The notes below the pieces were generated by a model, which saw only the letters and a program-made list of their open reading frames with translations, did no database searches and was not told where the DNA came from. Below, in pieces: positions 36,640-46,748 of a stretch of 64,000 bases of DNA. The first letter of the stretch is position 1, and every line of letters begins with the position of its first letter. Source of the DNA: Viola odorata (taxonomy: Eukaryota > Streptophyta > Magnoliopsida > Malpighiales > Violaceae); assembly GCA_963691705.1 (NCBI GenBank), contig OY829539.1, positions 60,300,327-60,364,326 on the forward strand, written 5' to 3'. The position numbers were made by a program, and so were the translations under genes.

Positions 36640-37225
36640 TAAAAATGACTAAAAGTGGTAATGTGCTAATTATTTGCCCAATTTTTTAGCTAATTAAGAA
36701 ATGAAAGTGGTAAATGTAATAAATAAGTAGCTTTTTTGGCCAATTAATTAATTAGGTGGTAATATGTTGATTTTTTTGGCCAATTAAGAAATGAAAGTGG
36801 TAAATGTAATAAATAAATAGCTTTTTTTGACCAATTAAGAAATGAAAGTGGTAAATGAAACAAATAAATAGCTTTTTTGGCTAATTTTGTTTTCATTAAT
36901 TAATTAGGTGGTAATATGTTGATTTTTTTGGCTAATTAAGAAATGAAAGTGGTAAATGTAATAAATAAATAGCTTTTTTTGACCAATTAAGAAATGAAAG
37001 TGGTAAATGAAACAAATAAATAGTTTTTTTGGCCAATTTTTTTTTCATTAATTAATTAGGTGGTAATATGTTGATTTTTTTGGCCAATTAAGAAATGAAA
37101 GTGGTAAATGTAATAAATAAGTAGCTTTTTTTTGACCAATTAAGAAATGAAAGTGGTAAATGAAACAAATAAATAGCTTTTTGACCAATTTTTTTTTCAT
37201 TAATTAATTAGGTTGTAATATGCTG
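36640..37225. repeat. 152-bp tandem array
   Basis: The landmark GGTGGTAATATG recurs at 36755, 36907 and 37059, with a variant at 37211: a constant 152-bp period. Each unit itself holds two copies of CAATTAAGAAATGAAAGTGG. Confidence 0.9.
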
Positions 37226-37504
37226 ATTATTTGGGTTGAATTAGATGATAAAATGTTGCTGATTATGGTTGAATTTAGGCTCATTTTATATGCTAAAATC
37301 AGAAGCATTTTGAGTTGAATTTAGGCTCAGTTTTTATGTCGAAATGCTATTTTTTTCCGATAAATTAAAAGGTAATATGTTGTTGATTATGGGGAGAATC
37401 CATGTCGTAATGCTGCTGTTTTTTCGTATGGAATTCATGTTGTTTTATTGGTTGTAATATTGCAATCTGGAAAATGAATATATACTCTTGTTTTGTTACA
37501 GGTA

Positions 37505-38659
37505 ATGGAGTTTTTGCCACAAAATGATGAAGCACAAAGTTCACAGCCTCAAAGTAATGAACCTAATGATGAATTGATTCCGAAGTCAAGTATGGTCTTC
37601 AATTCAGAAGAAGAACTTTATAATTTTTATCTTGGGTATGCTCGTGAAGTGGGATTCAGTATTAAGAAAAAAGGTGGGAAGAAAGATGATGATGGGAAAC
37701 ATTATATTGTTGCGTGTAGTAAAGCAGAATCGTATAAATCCACAGGAAGAAATGCTTTTAATCGAAGGCCATCAAAAAGCACTAATTGTCCGGCTAGAAT
37801 CAATTGTATTATTAATGCAGAAGGAGAGTTCACTATCTCACGAGTTAATCTTGAGCATAATTATGCGTTGAGTCCCACAAAATCACATTTTTTTCAGTGT
37901 AATAAAAATATTGATATGTATGCGAAGAGGAGGCTTGAAACAAATGACCAAGCAGACATACGTGTGAGTAATAATTTTCACTCTTTGGTTGTGGAAGCAG
38001 GAGGGTATGAAAACTTGACATTTAGTGAGAAAGTTTGTAGAAATTATATTCAAAAAGTAAGAGAAATTAGGCTTGGAGTTGGAGATGTAGCATCACTTAG
38101 TATGTATTTTGCATGCATGCAAAGAAGGAATCCTAATTTCTTTTATCAGATTGATATAGATGATGACAATTGGCTAAAAAATGTATTTTGGGCAGATGCA
38201 CGATCTAGAGCAGCTTATGAAAGTTTTAGTGATGTCATATCATTTGATACAACGTACTTAACTAATAGATATGACATGCCTTTTGCACCATTTGTTGGTG
38301 TTAATCATCATGGGCAGACTATACTATTTGGTTGTGGTTTACTTTCAAATGAAGAAGCAAATACATATATTTGGTTGTTTAAGGCCTGGTTGATGTGCAT
38401 GTCAAATGCTCCGAATGCAATAATTACTGACCAATGCAGGTCCATTCAGAAAGCTGTCAAATCTATTTTTCCTGATTCCCACCATCATCTTTGCCTGTGG
38501 CATATTATGAAGAAGTTGCCTGAGAAGCTTGGATCACGACTTGATTACAAACAAATTAAAAAGGTTATGAAAAAGGTTGTTTATGAGTCCATTTCGGTTC
38601 AAGAATTTGAGGAGATTTGGGGTAACATGATTAATGAGTTCATTGACAAGTGCCGATGA
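37505..38659 (+). CDS. FAR1-like MULE transposase, C-terminally truncated (384 aa)
   Basis: A GTTACAG acceptor directly precedes the ATG at 37505 (MEFLPQNDEA). Residues about 25-125 form a FAR1-type zinc-binding domain (NFYLGYAREVGFSIKK, then CPARINCII, ending EHNYAL). Residues about 190-375 hold the MULE transposase core, with the first catalytic Asp in DVISFDTTYL, the second in NAIITDQC, and the CLWHIMKKLPEKL block. The usual C-terminal part, including the third catalytic acidic residue, the W-rich region and the SWIM zinc finger, is missing: the frame ends NEFIDKCR* where the rDNA fragment begins. It lies inside the MULE and is probably its own, now broken, transposase rather than a domesticated FAR1/FHY3 regulator. 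Confidence 0.85.
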   Translation: MEFLPQNDEAQSSQPQSNEPNDELIPKSSMVFNSEEELYNFYLGYAREVGFSIKKKGGKKDDDGKHYIVACSKAESYKSTGRNAFNRRPSKSTNCPARINCIINAEGEFTISRVNLEHNYALSPTKSHFFQCNKNIDMYAKRRLETNDQADIRVSNNFHSLVVEAGGYENLTFSEKVCRNYIQKVREIRLGVGDVASLSMYFACMQRRNPNFFYQIDIDDDNWLKNVFWADARSRAAYESFSDVISFDTTYLTNRYDMPFAPFVGVNHHGQTILFGCGLLSNEEANTYIWLFKAWLMCMSNAPNAIITDQCRSIQKAVKSIFPDSHHHLCLWHIMKKLPEKLGSRLDYKQIKKVMKKVVYESISVQEFEEIWGNMINEFIDKCR

Positions 38660-38664
38660 ATTGA

Positions 38665-38709
<45 letters not shown>

Positions 38710-38868
38710 AAGAGTCGTTCAGTTTATCAATGGAAAGCGAGGCACCCACCATAGCGTACCGTCTCCGGGGCGAGGGGGCGCGCTCGCTCTCATTAGTTTT
38801 TTGTTCCTTGGCGCAGTCCGCGCCGGGGTTCTGTTAGTGGATGAGGTACGGGGTGTGGTGTCCGTCAA
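38665..38868 (-). rRNA. Captured rDNA fragment: 3' ITS1 plus first 55 nt of 5.8S rRNA
   Basis: The minus strand from 38719 reads AACGACTCTTGGCAACGG, then ATATCTCGGCTCTCGCATCG and ATGAAGAACGTAGCGAA, the 5' end of plant 5.8S rRNA with one change (CTTGG for CTCGG). It stops abruptly at 38665. Upstream on the same strand (to about 38868) lies ITS1 with GGCGCGGACTGCGCCAAGGA, the universal angiosperm ITS1 hairpin motif. The piece is flanked by near-identical GAGTTCATTGACA.GTGC (38635-38652 and 38873-38890). Not a functional rRNA gene. Confidence 0.92.
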
Positions 38869-39667
38869 TCTTGAGTTCATTGACAGGTGCAAATCAATTT
38901 CATTATGCTCTAAGAGTTTTTCTTTTTACTTCAGCTAATTATGACTGTTGCAATCTTGAGTTCATTGTTTTTACTGTTGCATGATTCCTTTAACGAAATT
39001 GACAGGTGCGATAAATTTACTACATTTCAAATAACTGACATATTGACTAGCATTGTTATGAGAAAACTTCAATTTAAAAGAGAAAAAAATGATAAAAAGA
39101 AAATGAACCAGCTCTTTCCATTTTCAACCTCTCCCTATATATTCCTCACACCACACTCCACAAATCCTTCTCTCTCTCTCTCAAACCAAAAAAATAGCCC
39201 TTTTCAGCTTTCTCTCACTAGAACATACATTACTTGTACAAATTGCAATCTGTTTGGTAACTGAATTTGCATTAGCTGATAAAAAAAACTTCTTTTCTTT
39301 TTTCAAAGTTAAAAGGAAAGCCAATAATTGAAAGCGGAAGAAGTAAAGGAAGAGGAAGAGGGCATATTTATAGAGGAGGATGAGCATGCCCTCTATTTGG
39401 TTTCTTATAGTGCCTCCTCTCAGATCTTAAATTCTGCAATTTGGATGAGATTCGGCATCTGGGTTTTCCTATAATCAGTGGGTTGCATGATATTTTGGAT
39501 TTGGATCTTTCAAAAACGTCCCAATTTCGAACCTTTATTGAATTCCCGGATTGAGATCTGTTTCTGGGTTTTTATGGTTTTGTTCTTTCAGGAGGGTTGC
39601 TTGATTGCTTGATTGTTTAATCCAGAAAAATTGGCAAAAGCAGTCATACATGCAAAAATGGCAAAAG

Positions 39668-39815
39668 CGGCTGTCGGATTTTGTGGCGGCTGTCGGATTT
39701 CGTGGCGGATGTCGGATTTGGTGGCTGTGGCTGTCGGATTTGGTGGCGGATGTCGTATTTGGTGGCTGTGGCTGTCGGATTTGGTGGTGGCTGTCGGATT
39801 TGGTGGTGGATATTA
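39668..39815. repeat. GTCGGATTTGGTGG minisatellite
   Basis: About eight units of GCTGTCGGATTTGGTGG with variants GATGTCGGATTT and GGCTGTGGCTGTCGG, within the MULE. Confidence 0.8.
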
Positions 39816-39944
39816 GGTTAGGTTGACATATGTTATTTAGGTTGAAGGTGTAAGATGAAGAAGAAGAAATGAAGTTGCCCTGTGCCTGCAAGAGGAAGAA
39901 AGAAATTTTTGATTCAAATTTCCTGTGAAACGACGTCGGATGAG

Positions 39945-41641
39945 TGATCGTCAGTCAAATAGAGATTTATAGTGCCTGAAAACGTGTGTGCACAAGAGAT
40001 AAAGTGTACAGTGGTAGTCATGGTCGAACACAGGGATTGTGAGAGACTGATCTAAGGTCTTGAATGTTTTCGGGGGTGAAATGCACAAAAAGTAACAATT
40101 GGGGGGGGGGGGGGGGGGGGGTTTACTTGGCTAAATAAGTTAGCCAAGGCAGATTTGGGAGCTAACAATTGTGACCTAGGAAAGCAGTATTCGGGACTTT
40201 GAGGTGCCAATTCGGGGGTCCCGAATGATAAAATAAAGCAAGTAAGTGAACAAATCCAGAAATAATAAAACAGGGGTGAAACAAGTACAAATAATCAGAT
40301 AGAGAAGGGTTCTCAGCAAAGGCATTCTTGGGTTGCATTCGGGGGCTCGATTGTCATCAGCACTAGGATATTCTATTCAAGACGTCATAGAAATGACATA
40401 GGGACTAGATTCCTCGGATATCCCCTACTTTTCTCTTAAGAAAAACTACCCCCCGTTTCCATATATGAGGTAGTCTTGACAGTTTGCCATCCCTCCAGGC
40501 ACAAATGCGGGAGGGTCATACTCAAACTGCCCATGAAGATAAGAAAAGACAGATCTAGAGCTGAAAGTCCCTCAATTTTTCAGGCTCGTGACCTCACCCT
40601 AATCAACTACCCACCCTATCTATCTGAGACCACTTCAGCGCAGTCAAGACTAAACAGATGCCTACTTGTTCCATGCAGTTTTCCTTCCGTATTCATCACA
40701 AAGATGACAACATTCACACAAAATAACAATCAGTTGATCAGACCTCAAATTATATCATGTGAAGATGTAATTAAAACGATAAGTAATTGAATATGGCATC
40801 AAGAACATATTAAGCACATTAAGGCCTCGAATCTGCCCTTGCAACCCTTGAATTACCCTTGCCAAGAACTAAAGATTTAGCTACTCATACTTGAAAATGA
40901 ACATATAATAATTTAAGGAAACATAACAAGTAAATAAATAGATTAAGGGAAGAAAACTTTGTTACTAAAAATCCGTTTGAAGCCCGGCGGCAAGGTTGAA
41001 GGTGCTAACAAGAACTAGAGAGAGAAACTAGAGAGAAGTCTAAGAAAACTAAAACTAATGATTCTAAAATTATATTATCAAGTAAGTGGTGTCCTAAACT
41101 ACTCTTGGATGCTCTTTATATAGTAGAGCTCCAAGTACAAAATATCTTCAGCCTAAAACTAGGGACAAAATGCATTAATTGAAAGCCTATAAAAATGGAT
41201 CTATGCTCCTTAAAGCACAAAGCTGAAAAAGCATAAAACTGTCTGATTTTTCCAGCTTTGGCAGGTCTGGACTGGGCTCAAGGGCTGAACTGGTCAGATC
41301 GATAGGTATTTGGTAGTCAGTGTAGAGCGTTAGAACAGTGTCAGAGGGATCACATGGGCGCTTAGGCGGGGTGACACGTGGAAATGCCACTCTTTTACCC
41401 TTCGGGGGCCCGAACTGGGAATCTGATTCGGGGCCTTGAACGCTGCTTTGGACTCGGGACCTCGACTTTTGGTCTTGAAGCTCGAATTCACTCAAAATGC
41501 ACCAAAAATGCATGTTTTTGCACAAACTGCCTTTTTAGGCCTTGATCTGCAATAGTAATGAAAACAAGGGTAGTTTAGCAGAATCATGCCTTAAAAAGGT
41601 GAGAAAATGGAGAGAAAATCATGCATAAAAATATGCTATCA
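39945..41641 (-). mobile_element. Solo LTR nested in the MULE
   Basis: On the minus strand it runs from TGATAGCATATTTT (41641) to CTGACGATCA (39945), i.e. TG...CA, flanked by a perfect 5-bp duplication ATGAG (39940-39944 and 41642-41646). It is diverged but collinear with the LTRs of the element at 43830-50193: AAACGGGGGGTAG, TAGTCCCTAT and GTTCGACC...CACAG-type landmarks recur in the same order. The G21 run (40101-40121) lies where the young LTR has a run of 6-7 C. No internal region remains. Confidence 0.9.
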
Positions 41642-41771
41642 ATGAGGAAGGTTTTTTTATTAATATTTTAAATGATGTGGCACTGCCACATCATTCAACC
41701 TGTCTTCAACCTGTCTCATTTCAACCTGTATAGCATTTTCCATCTTGGTATTTAACCATGAGAACCTTTTA

Positions 41772-42460
41772 GGGAAATGCTATTTAGGAGGAGGAAACAA
41801 GAGGAATGACATGACACCGCCACGTCACTCTGCCACATTCGCCACGTCAGCTTAATTACAAGTTTGCCATCGAACTAAATTTATGAAAATGCCATTAATG
41901 ATCTCCTTCTTCATTCCCTCTCTTCCTCACTTCACGACCTAGGGTTTCTTCCTCATCTCCTCCTCCATAGCAGCCGCTGCTCTTCCTCTTCCCGAATCTA
42001 ATCTAGGGTTTTCTTCCTCTTCTCCTCTTCCCGTTGTTCCTCCTCCATAGCCACCGCGTCCGTTGCTTCCTTCGTCCTCCATACCCACCGCGTCTCTTCC
42101 ACTTCTCGTACCCCAAATCCCTTGTCCACTTCTAACCACGCCGACCATGTTTTACACCAAAGAATGACACAAAAATAGAAATTTATAGCTGGGTGAACAA
42201 ATTTATTTTATTGGTTGGGTGCCACATGAAGATCTCATCACAAGTGGATACATACATATAATGGACAAGATGGACCATGATTATAAAAGAAATCACCAGA
42301 ACAAGAGGAGGAGGAAGAGCAGAGGTGTTGCTATGGAGGAAGAGATGAGGAAGAAAACCCTAAATTTGATGGCAAACTTGTAATTAAGCTGTCACGCGGC
42401 AGAGTGACGTGGCAGTGCCACGTCATTCCTCTTGTCTCCTCCTCTTGTTTATCAGCTCCC
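41772..42460. mobile_element. Mutator-type non-autonomous element, 689 bp
   Basis: Left GGGAAATGCTATTTAGGAGG and inverted right GGGAGCTGATAAACAAGAGG converge on ACAAGAGGAATGAC and CGTCACTCTGCC for about 100 bases. Flanks AACCTTTTA (41763-41771) and AAACTTTTA (42461-42469) match 8 of 9. The interior holds a TCTTCCTC-rich leader-like piece. It sits 30 bp from the large MULE. Confidence 0.85.
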
Positions 42461-43829
42461 AAACTTTTATTGTGAAGCTTTCTTTACCTCAGTCCAAAAG
42501 CACTCGTCTCTTTTAACCTCTTATCAAAAGAGTGTTCATGTTTGCTTGCTGTAACTTAGTGTGCATGATTTAGATTGGCATTTTCATGTGAATGCACTCA
42601 ATCATGTGCATGCATCAATTTATCATTTGACTTTATAAGGATAATATTCAAGAATAGAGGTTTTTGCTTGGTATTTGTGCAACTGTGGCTTCGGAGGGGC
42701 AAATTCATGAAACAGCTATGTGGGTTCTCTTTTAATTTTAGGCATGGCTATGATCTAATGAACAATAAGATAAGCATCGTCATTGACTCTGAGCTGATTA
42801 GAATTTTCAATCTGTTAGTTTTGCATTAATTTATCATTCTTCTTTTGCGAATGAAACCATGTAAGTTGTTGTTAACTATGTTTTCCTGCTCCTTCTTGCA
42901 GGTTGATTGAAGGAGTTATTAGATCAGTAAATAATCTCTTGGAGAAGTTTCACCAGTCATTTTTTCTATACGTCTTAACAGGGCCTAGTAAGTATGTATC
43001 TAATGGAGTGTACATGATTGCTTTTGCACTTCTCATGGCGCCACTTCCCTTGGTTGCAGCTTCCCTTTATGCCGACGCTACTAAATTGGATCTTGGTTCG
43101 AGAAACAGCAAATCTACCTCTGCAGCTACTGGATCCAATGAGCTTGGGATCACTTTTAGATCCTGGAAATGGCTTAATGCAGCAAGAGAAGTGTTTGTTG
43201 TTCATGTGTGGGGAACAGTTGTTGCATTGCTTCCATATTTCATTTGTCAAATACCAGATTGCAGCTCTACAGCCAGCTTTGCTATATGGGTTTTCCTTTC
43301 AATTCTTAACCTCCTGATACTGTATTTAATCTTGGGTACTCCACTTTCCCATGTTCCACGGAATAATGAATGGGCAATCTTAAAATCGGTGGCCATCTTG
43401 GCAGTCTTCATCGGTTTGGTTCTCATGTCAATTGTTAATTTCGCTACAGCTGAAATTGGTGCCCTTATTCTGGTCCCACTTTGTTTGATGGCCCATCCTT
43501 TGAAGCTTAGGGTTAGATCTGCAAGCTTGAGGAGTTCTTTAGGGGGTTGTCGCGTTTCCACCTGCAGCATTTTTCCTGTTGAAAGATTTATATGAAGGTT
43601 TCAACGGCATTAATGTTGGTGACTTCTGGAGCTGGATGGAAACCCTTTGGGCATGGAACAGTGCTACTTATGTCTATATAGGTATCACCCACCTACCTTG
43701 TTGCGTTTTATGTTTACACGTTTTACTTCATTCATGTTGACACTTCTTGTTCAGTTTTGTTTTAATGTTATCGTCTTCTCTGAGCTTAATACACACTACG
43801 GCTGCTTTTGCTTCTGTCTGCGAATTACC

Positions 43830-45455
43830 TGATAGCACATTTCATTGTCTAGATTTTACCTTCTTTTCTAGCCCTTTCGGGGGCTTGATTCTACTATTTG
43901 ACCCTTATTCCAATCTTTATTGCAGATCAGCGTCAATAGAAGGAAAAGATCGAAAAGAAGCATTTTTGGAGTATTTCTGAGGATTTCAAGCTTCAAGGCC
44001 TAGAAGATCAGAATGTCGTCGAGCCCTCGAAAGCTAACCAGACCAGTGAGCATTCTCTAGCCCGCGATATCTCTGCAAAGCCAAAGAGACGAATCTTCAA
44101 AGATTCTCACGGGATTCCTTGCATATCTAGAAGATTCCAGAATATTCCAGCACGCTCCATGTGTTGTCACCCTCTCCCCTTAGCTGGAATTTGTCTTTTT
44201 GTAATCCCTTAGCTGGAATTTGTCTTCTTGTGGGTTAGGCCCTATATAAGCCTCTAGTTTTAGGGTTTGGACACAACATCACACTTTGTAAATATTTTTC
44301 CACTTTCTTCTTTTAGGAGCCGCCTCCTTTTCTCTCCTCCCTCTTTTGGGTGGTGGCTGAGGCATCCATTTCCAGCAGCCATTGAACTCAACCGGAGCTT
44401 TGCTCCGGCCGGTAACATTTTAATAGTTTTATTCTTCTTGTTCTTCTTTTATGCAATCTTCCTTTTCCTATTTTGTTTGTTTGTTTTGTGGTATGAGTAG
44501 CTAGATTTCCCCTTCTTAGCAGAGGTATTTTGAGGGTTGCATGGGTAGTTAAGAGGCCTAAATGTGTTTAATATATTCTTATTGTTGTATTCGATTGTTT
44601 ATCGGTTTCTTGTTAATTCGTCTAGGGCCAGATTAGTAGTCTGGCCAACTAGTATCTAGACCTAGATGATTACCGTCATATTCCAGGGTTATACCTGACG
44701 CGAAGCCCTGGAATTTTAGCAGACACCTAGGGGAGGCAGCGCGAGAGGTCTCACCTAGGGGTAAACAACCGATTAGGGTATGTGATACGAGTCTGACAAG
44801 CTGAGCTGTCGCGCCCTAGATCTGTCTTACCTCCCCTTCATGGGCGTTCTGAATTTAGCCTCCCTACTTCGAGCCCGTGACAGGCCGGACGGTCAAGGCT
44901 GCCTTTTGATGACAAGAGAGGTAGCTGGGAGGATGGCTGAACGTCAAGGTCACCTCATATGTGGAAACGGGGGGTGACTTTTATCTAAGAAGGTAAGCAG
45001 GGGATGCGGTGTGGAAACGCGGTCCCTATAGCATATCTATGGCATAGGAATAGAATATTTCTGCGCCGATGATTTTCTAGCCCTGGAAGCAACCCGATAA
45101 TGTCCTTTGCTAAGATATCTTCTCTTCTGACTTTATTTCTTTATTTGATTTCTGTTTGCATGTCGTGCCCTTGATTGTGTTTTACTTTCGTGCCCTTGAT
45201 TGTGTTTTACTTTCGTGCCCTAGATTACTGTTTTTATTAGTTAGCTTGTTAGCCCATCTCTATCTTGGTTAACTAGATTAACCAACCAAATCCCCCCCAT
45301 TGTTTCTTTTATTGTTTTACTTTATATCTGGACCTGTCTAGTGTATGTCTTCACCTTTCTCTGTGGATCGAACCTCTTGCCACTGTCTTCAATCCTTTTT
45401 GTTGCAGGTGATAAGTTGTAATTATTTGATCGTGCCCTCGACAAGCACGCCATCA
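43830..45455 (+). repeat. 5' LTR
   Basis: 1,626 bp. A CCTATATAAGCC box lies at 44242-44252. Compared with the 3' LTR I see only two substitutions (GCGATATC/GGGATATC; GAACGTC/GAATGTC) and a 7-versus-6 C run. Confidence 0.93.
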
Positions 45456-45458
45456 AAT

Positions 45459-45476
45459 TGGCGCCGTTGCCGGGGA
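45459..45476 (+). other. Primer binding site (tRNA-Asp)
   Basis: TGGCGCCGTTGCCGGGGA, complementary to the 3' end of tRNA-Asp, three bases after the 5' LTR. Confidence 0.9.
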
Positions 45477-45554
45477 CTGGTGTTAATTTGTGCCCTAGAA
45501 AGTTCCAGATTTATTTTATTTTATTTTTATTTCTTTTAATTTTTTCTTTCTTCA

Positions 45555-46748
45555 ATGTCTTATTTTGACCCTTATTCTTACTCACCCTCTTTTCCTCAGT
45601 ATTTTACTCCTAACCCCCCGTGGTGGGATCAAGAAAATTTCAACTATGGAGAGCAAGTCAAACCTAGCTGTCAATATTATCCGCCTCCACAACCTCCACA
45701 AGGCCAAAGGTTGTCTCAAAAAAATCTGGCTGCAATAGCTAACATGCAGAACCAACTTAAGGAGATGCAATTAGCTTTGCATAAGCTTATGGAGCAGAGA
45801 CGCCAAGAGGCTATTGAAGGAAACCTTGTATGGCTGCCTATGGATCTTGCCCTTGACGCTGGACCACCTGAACCTACCCATCCTGCCCTAGATATTTTCC
45901 CTGCACCTGGACCACAAATTTTAGCTCCAACACTTCTGCCCAGTCACACCACAAATCATCCTATCACCCCCATAGAACAACATTTGCAGCACTTAGATAG
46001 TGACGACTATTCAAGTGAAGAGGAGAATTTTCCCACCGTCATTCTATGGGAGTTGCCATCTGAGTGTTATGACCCAGATGAGGATTCTTATGGGTTAGAG
46101 GACCTTTTCATGCCCCCGAATGAGCTAAACTTGGAAGGCCCAGAATGTCTTCTTTCAGAGTCAGGAGCCAATGTGGAGTTCAAGGCCAGTGTAGTCACAA
46201 TGTTGAGCGACGCAAATTTGCCAGATTCCTACGACGAGCATCTAGCCCTCGACGAACGTCGAGCCCTAGACACAGAATTAGAGGCAGAAATCGTTGTTCA
46301 ACTAAATTTTCCAAGTCTACTCCATAACTGTTCTGACACTTTGGTGGGTCAAGAAATTGAGGCTTTTGAGGCTTTTCAGCAGATCAAATCTTGTGAGGAG
46401 TTTCATGCCCTCGACAAGTCGGAATGTCAAGCCCTCGACATAGAATTCAAGCTATGGGAGGTTAAGAAGGAGGATTTGAGAGAGATTGAGGAAGGGATAA
46501 TCGAGGACTTGAGCTCTAAAGCTGTTATGTGTGAAAGGGAGATTTCTAAACTTTCTAATTATGTTGATCCTTTTCTTGAATCACCTTTTACACATTACAA
46601 TTTTTTCCTCTCTATTTTGCGGGAACCCAAATTAACACTTGAATCATATTATGGTTGCCTGCAGGTTGCTTTGCTAATGGACCATCCGCTTCATGCTATA
46701 ATTCACATCAAACTAAGAGGATGGAAAGCATTTAGTAGGATTGGCTGA
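45555..46748 (+). CDS. Retrotransposon ORF of unknown function (397 aa)
   Basis: ATG lies 80 bp after the PBS. Residues 1-55 are Tyr/Pro/Phe-rich (MSYFDPYSYSPSFPQYF), then a short coiled-coil-like stretch (NMQNQLKEMQLALHKLMEQR), a long acidic middle with repeated ALD motifs (LALDERRALD, HALDKSE, QALDIEF), and a C-terminal hydrophobic patch near YYGCLQVALLMDHPLHAII. There is no CCHC knuckle, capsid motif, protease DSG or RT YXDD. The Tyr/Pro-rich start after a tRNA-Asp PBS resembles the beginning of Athila-type gag regions, so a remnant or a novel structural protein are both possible. The frame is intact in a very young element, which argues for recent selection or insufficient time to decay. 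Confidence 0.6.
   Translation: MSYFDPYSYSPSFPQYFTPNPPWWDQENFNYGEQVKPSCQYYPPPQPPQGQRLSQKNLAAIANMQNQLKEMQLALHKLMEQRRQEAIEGNLVWLPMDLALDAGPPEPTHPALDIFPAPGPQILAPTLLPSHTTNHPITPIEQHLQHLDSDDYSSEEENFPTVILWELPSECYDPDEDSYGLEDLFMPPNELNLEGPECLLSESGANVEFKASVVTMLSDANLPDSYDEHLALDERRALDTELEAEIVVQLNFPSLLHNCSDTLVGQEIEAFEAFQQIKSCEEFHALDKSECQALDIEFKLWEVKKEDLREIEEGIIEDLSSKAVMCEREISKLSNYVDPFLESPFTHYNFFLSILREPKLTLESYYGCLQVALLMDHPLHAIIHIKLRGWKAFSRIG

Larger units (their letters stand above)
35382..41741. mobile_element. Mutator-like element (MULE), 6.4 kb, with FAR1-like transposase and captured rDNA
   Basis: Left end GGAAAATGCTATACAGATTG and inverted right end GGAAAATGCTATACAGGTTG pair through AAATGAGACAGGTTGAAGAC. 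A perfect 9-bp target duplication ATCTTGGTA lies at 35373-35381 and 41742-41750. Inside, left to right: a GC-rich subterminal region, the N gap, a 152-bp tandem array, the FAR1-like ORF, the ITS1/5.8S fragment, leader-like DNA with a TATATATTCCTC box (about 39137), a minisatellite and a nested solo LTR. Inserted in the GPAA1 intron. Confidence 0.9.
35129..43740 (+). pseudogene. GPAA1: GPAA1 (GPI transamidase subunit GAA1) 3' remnant, two exons
   Basis: Exon 35129-35262 (acceptor TTTTCAG) reads ALGIPTGPHGAFRDFQVDAI and ends EFVLRGGR with donor CG|GTCAGT. Exon 42902-43740 continues in phase LIEGVIRSVNNLLEKFHQSF, then many membrane spans, typical of the C-terminal half of GAA1, which attaches GPI anchors in the ER. 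After SASLRSSLG about nine conserved residues are missing and the frame shifts; the end VAFPPAAFFLLKDLYEGFNG and WAWNSATYVYIG to HSC* is readable in another frame. All N-terminal exons are absent, so this is a truncated duplicate. Its single intron (35263-42901) is 7.6 kb and packed with transposons. Confidence 0.85.

Noticed and set aside
36126..36652. Several long open frames across the N block on both strands
   Set aside because: They are open only because Ns translate as unknown residues; the real flanking sequence gives no homology.
36640..37225. Regular repeats considered as a CRISPR-like array
   Set aside because: Eukaryotic nuclear DNA, 152-bp tandem units without unique spacers; a satellite-type repeat within a MULE.
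42575..42829. Plus-strand ORF before the GPAA1 exon
   Set aside because: Lies in the GPAA1 intron directly upstream of the TTCTTGCAG acceptor; no homology.
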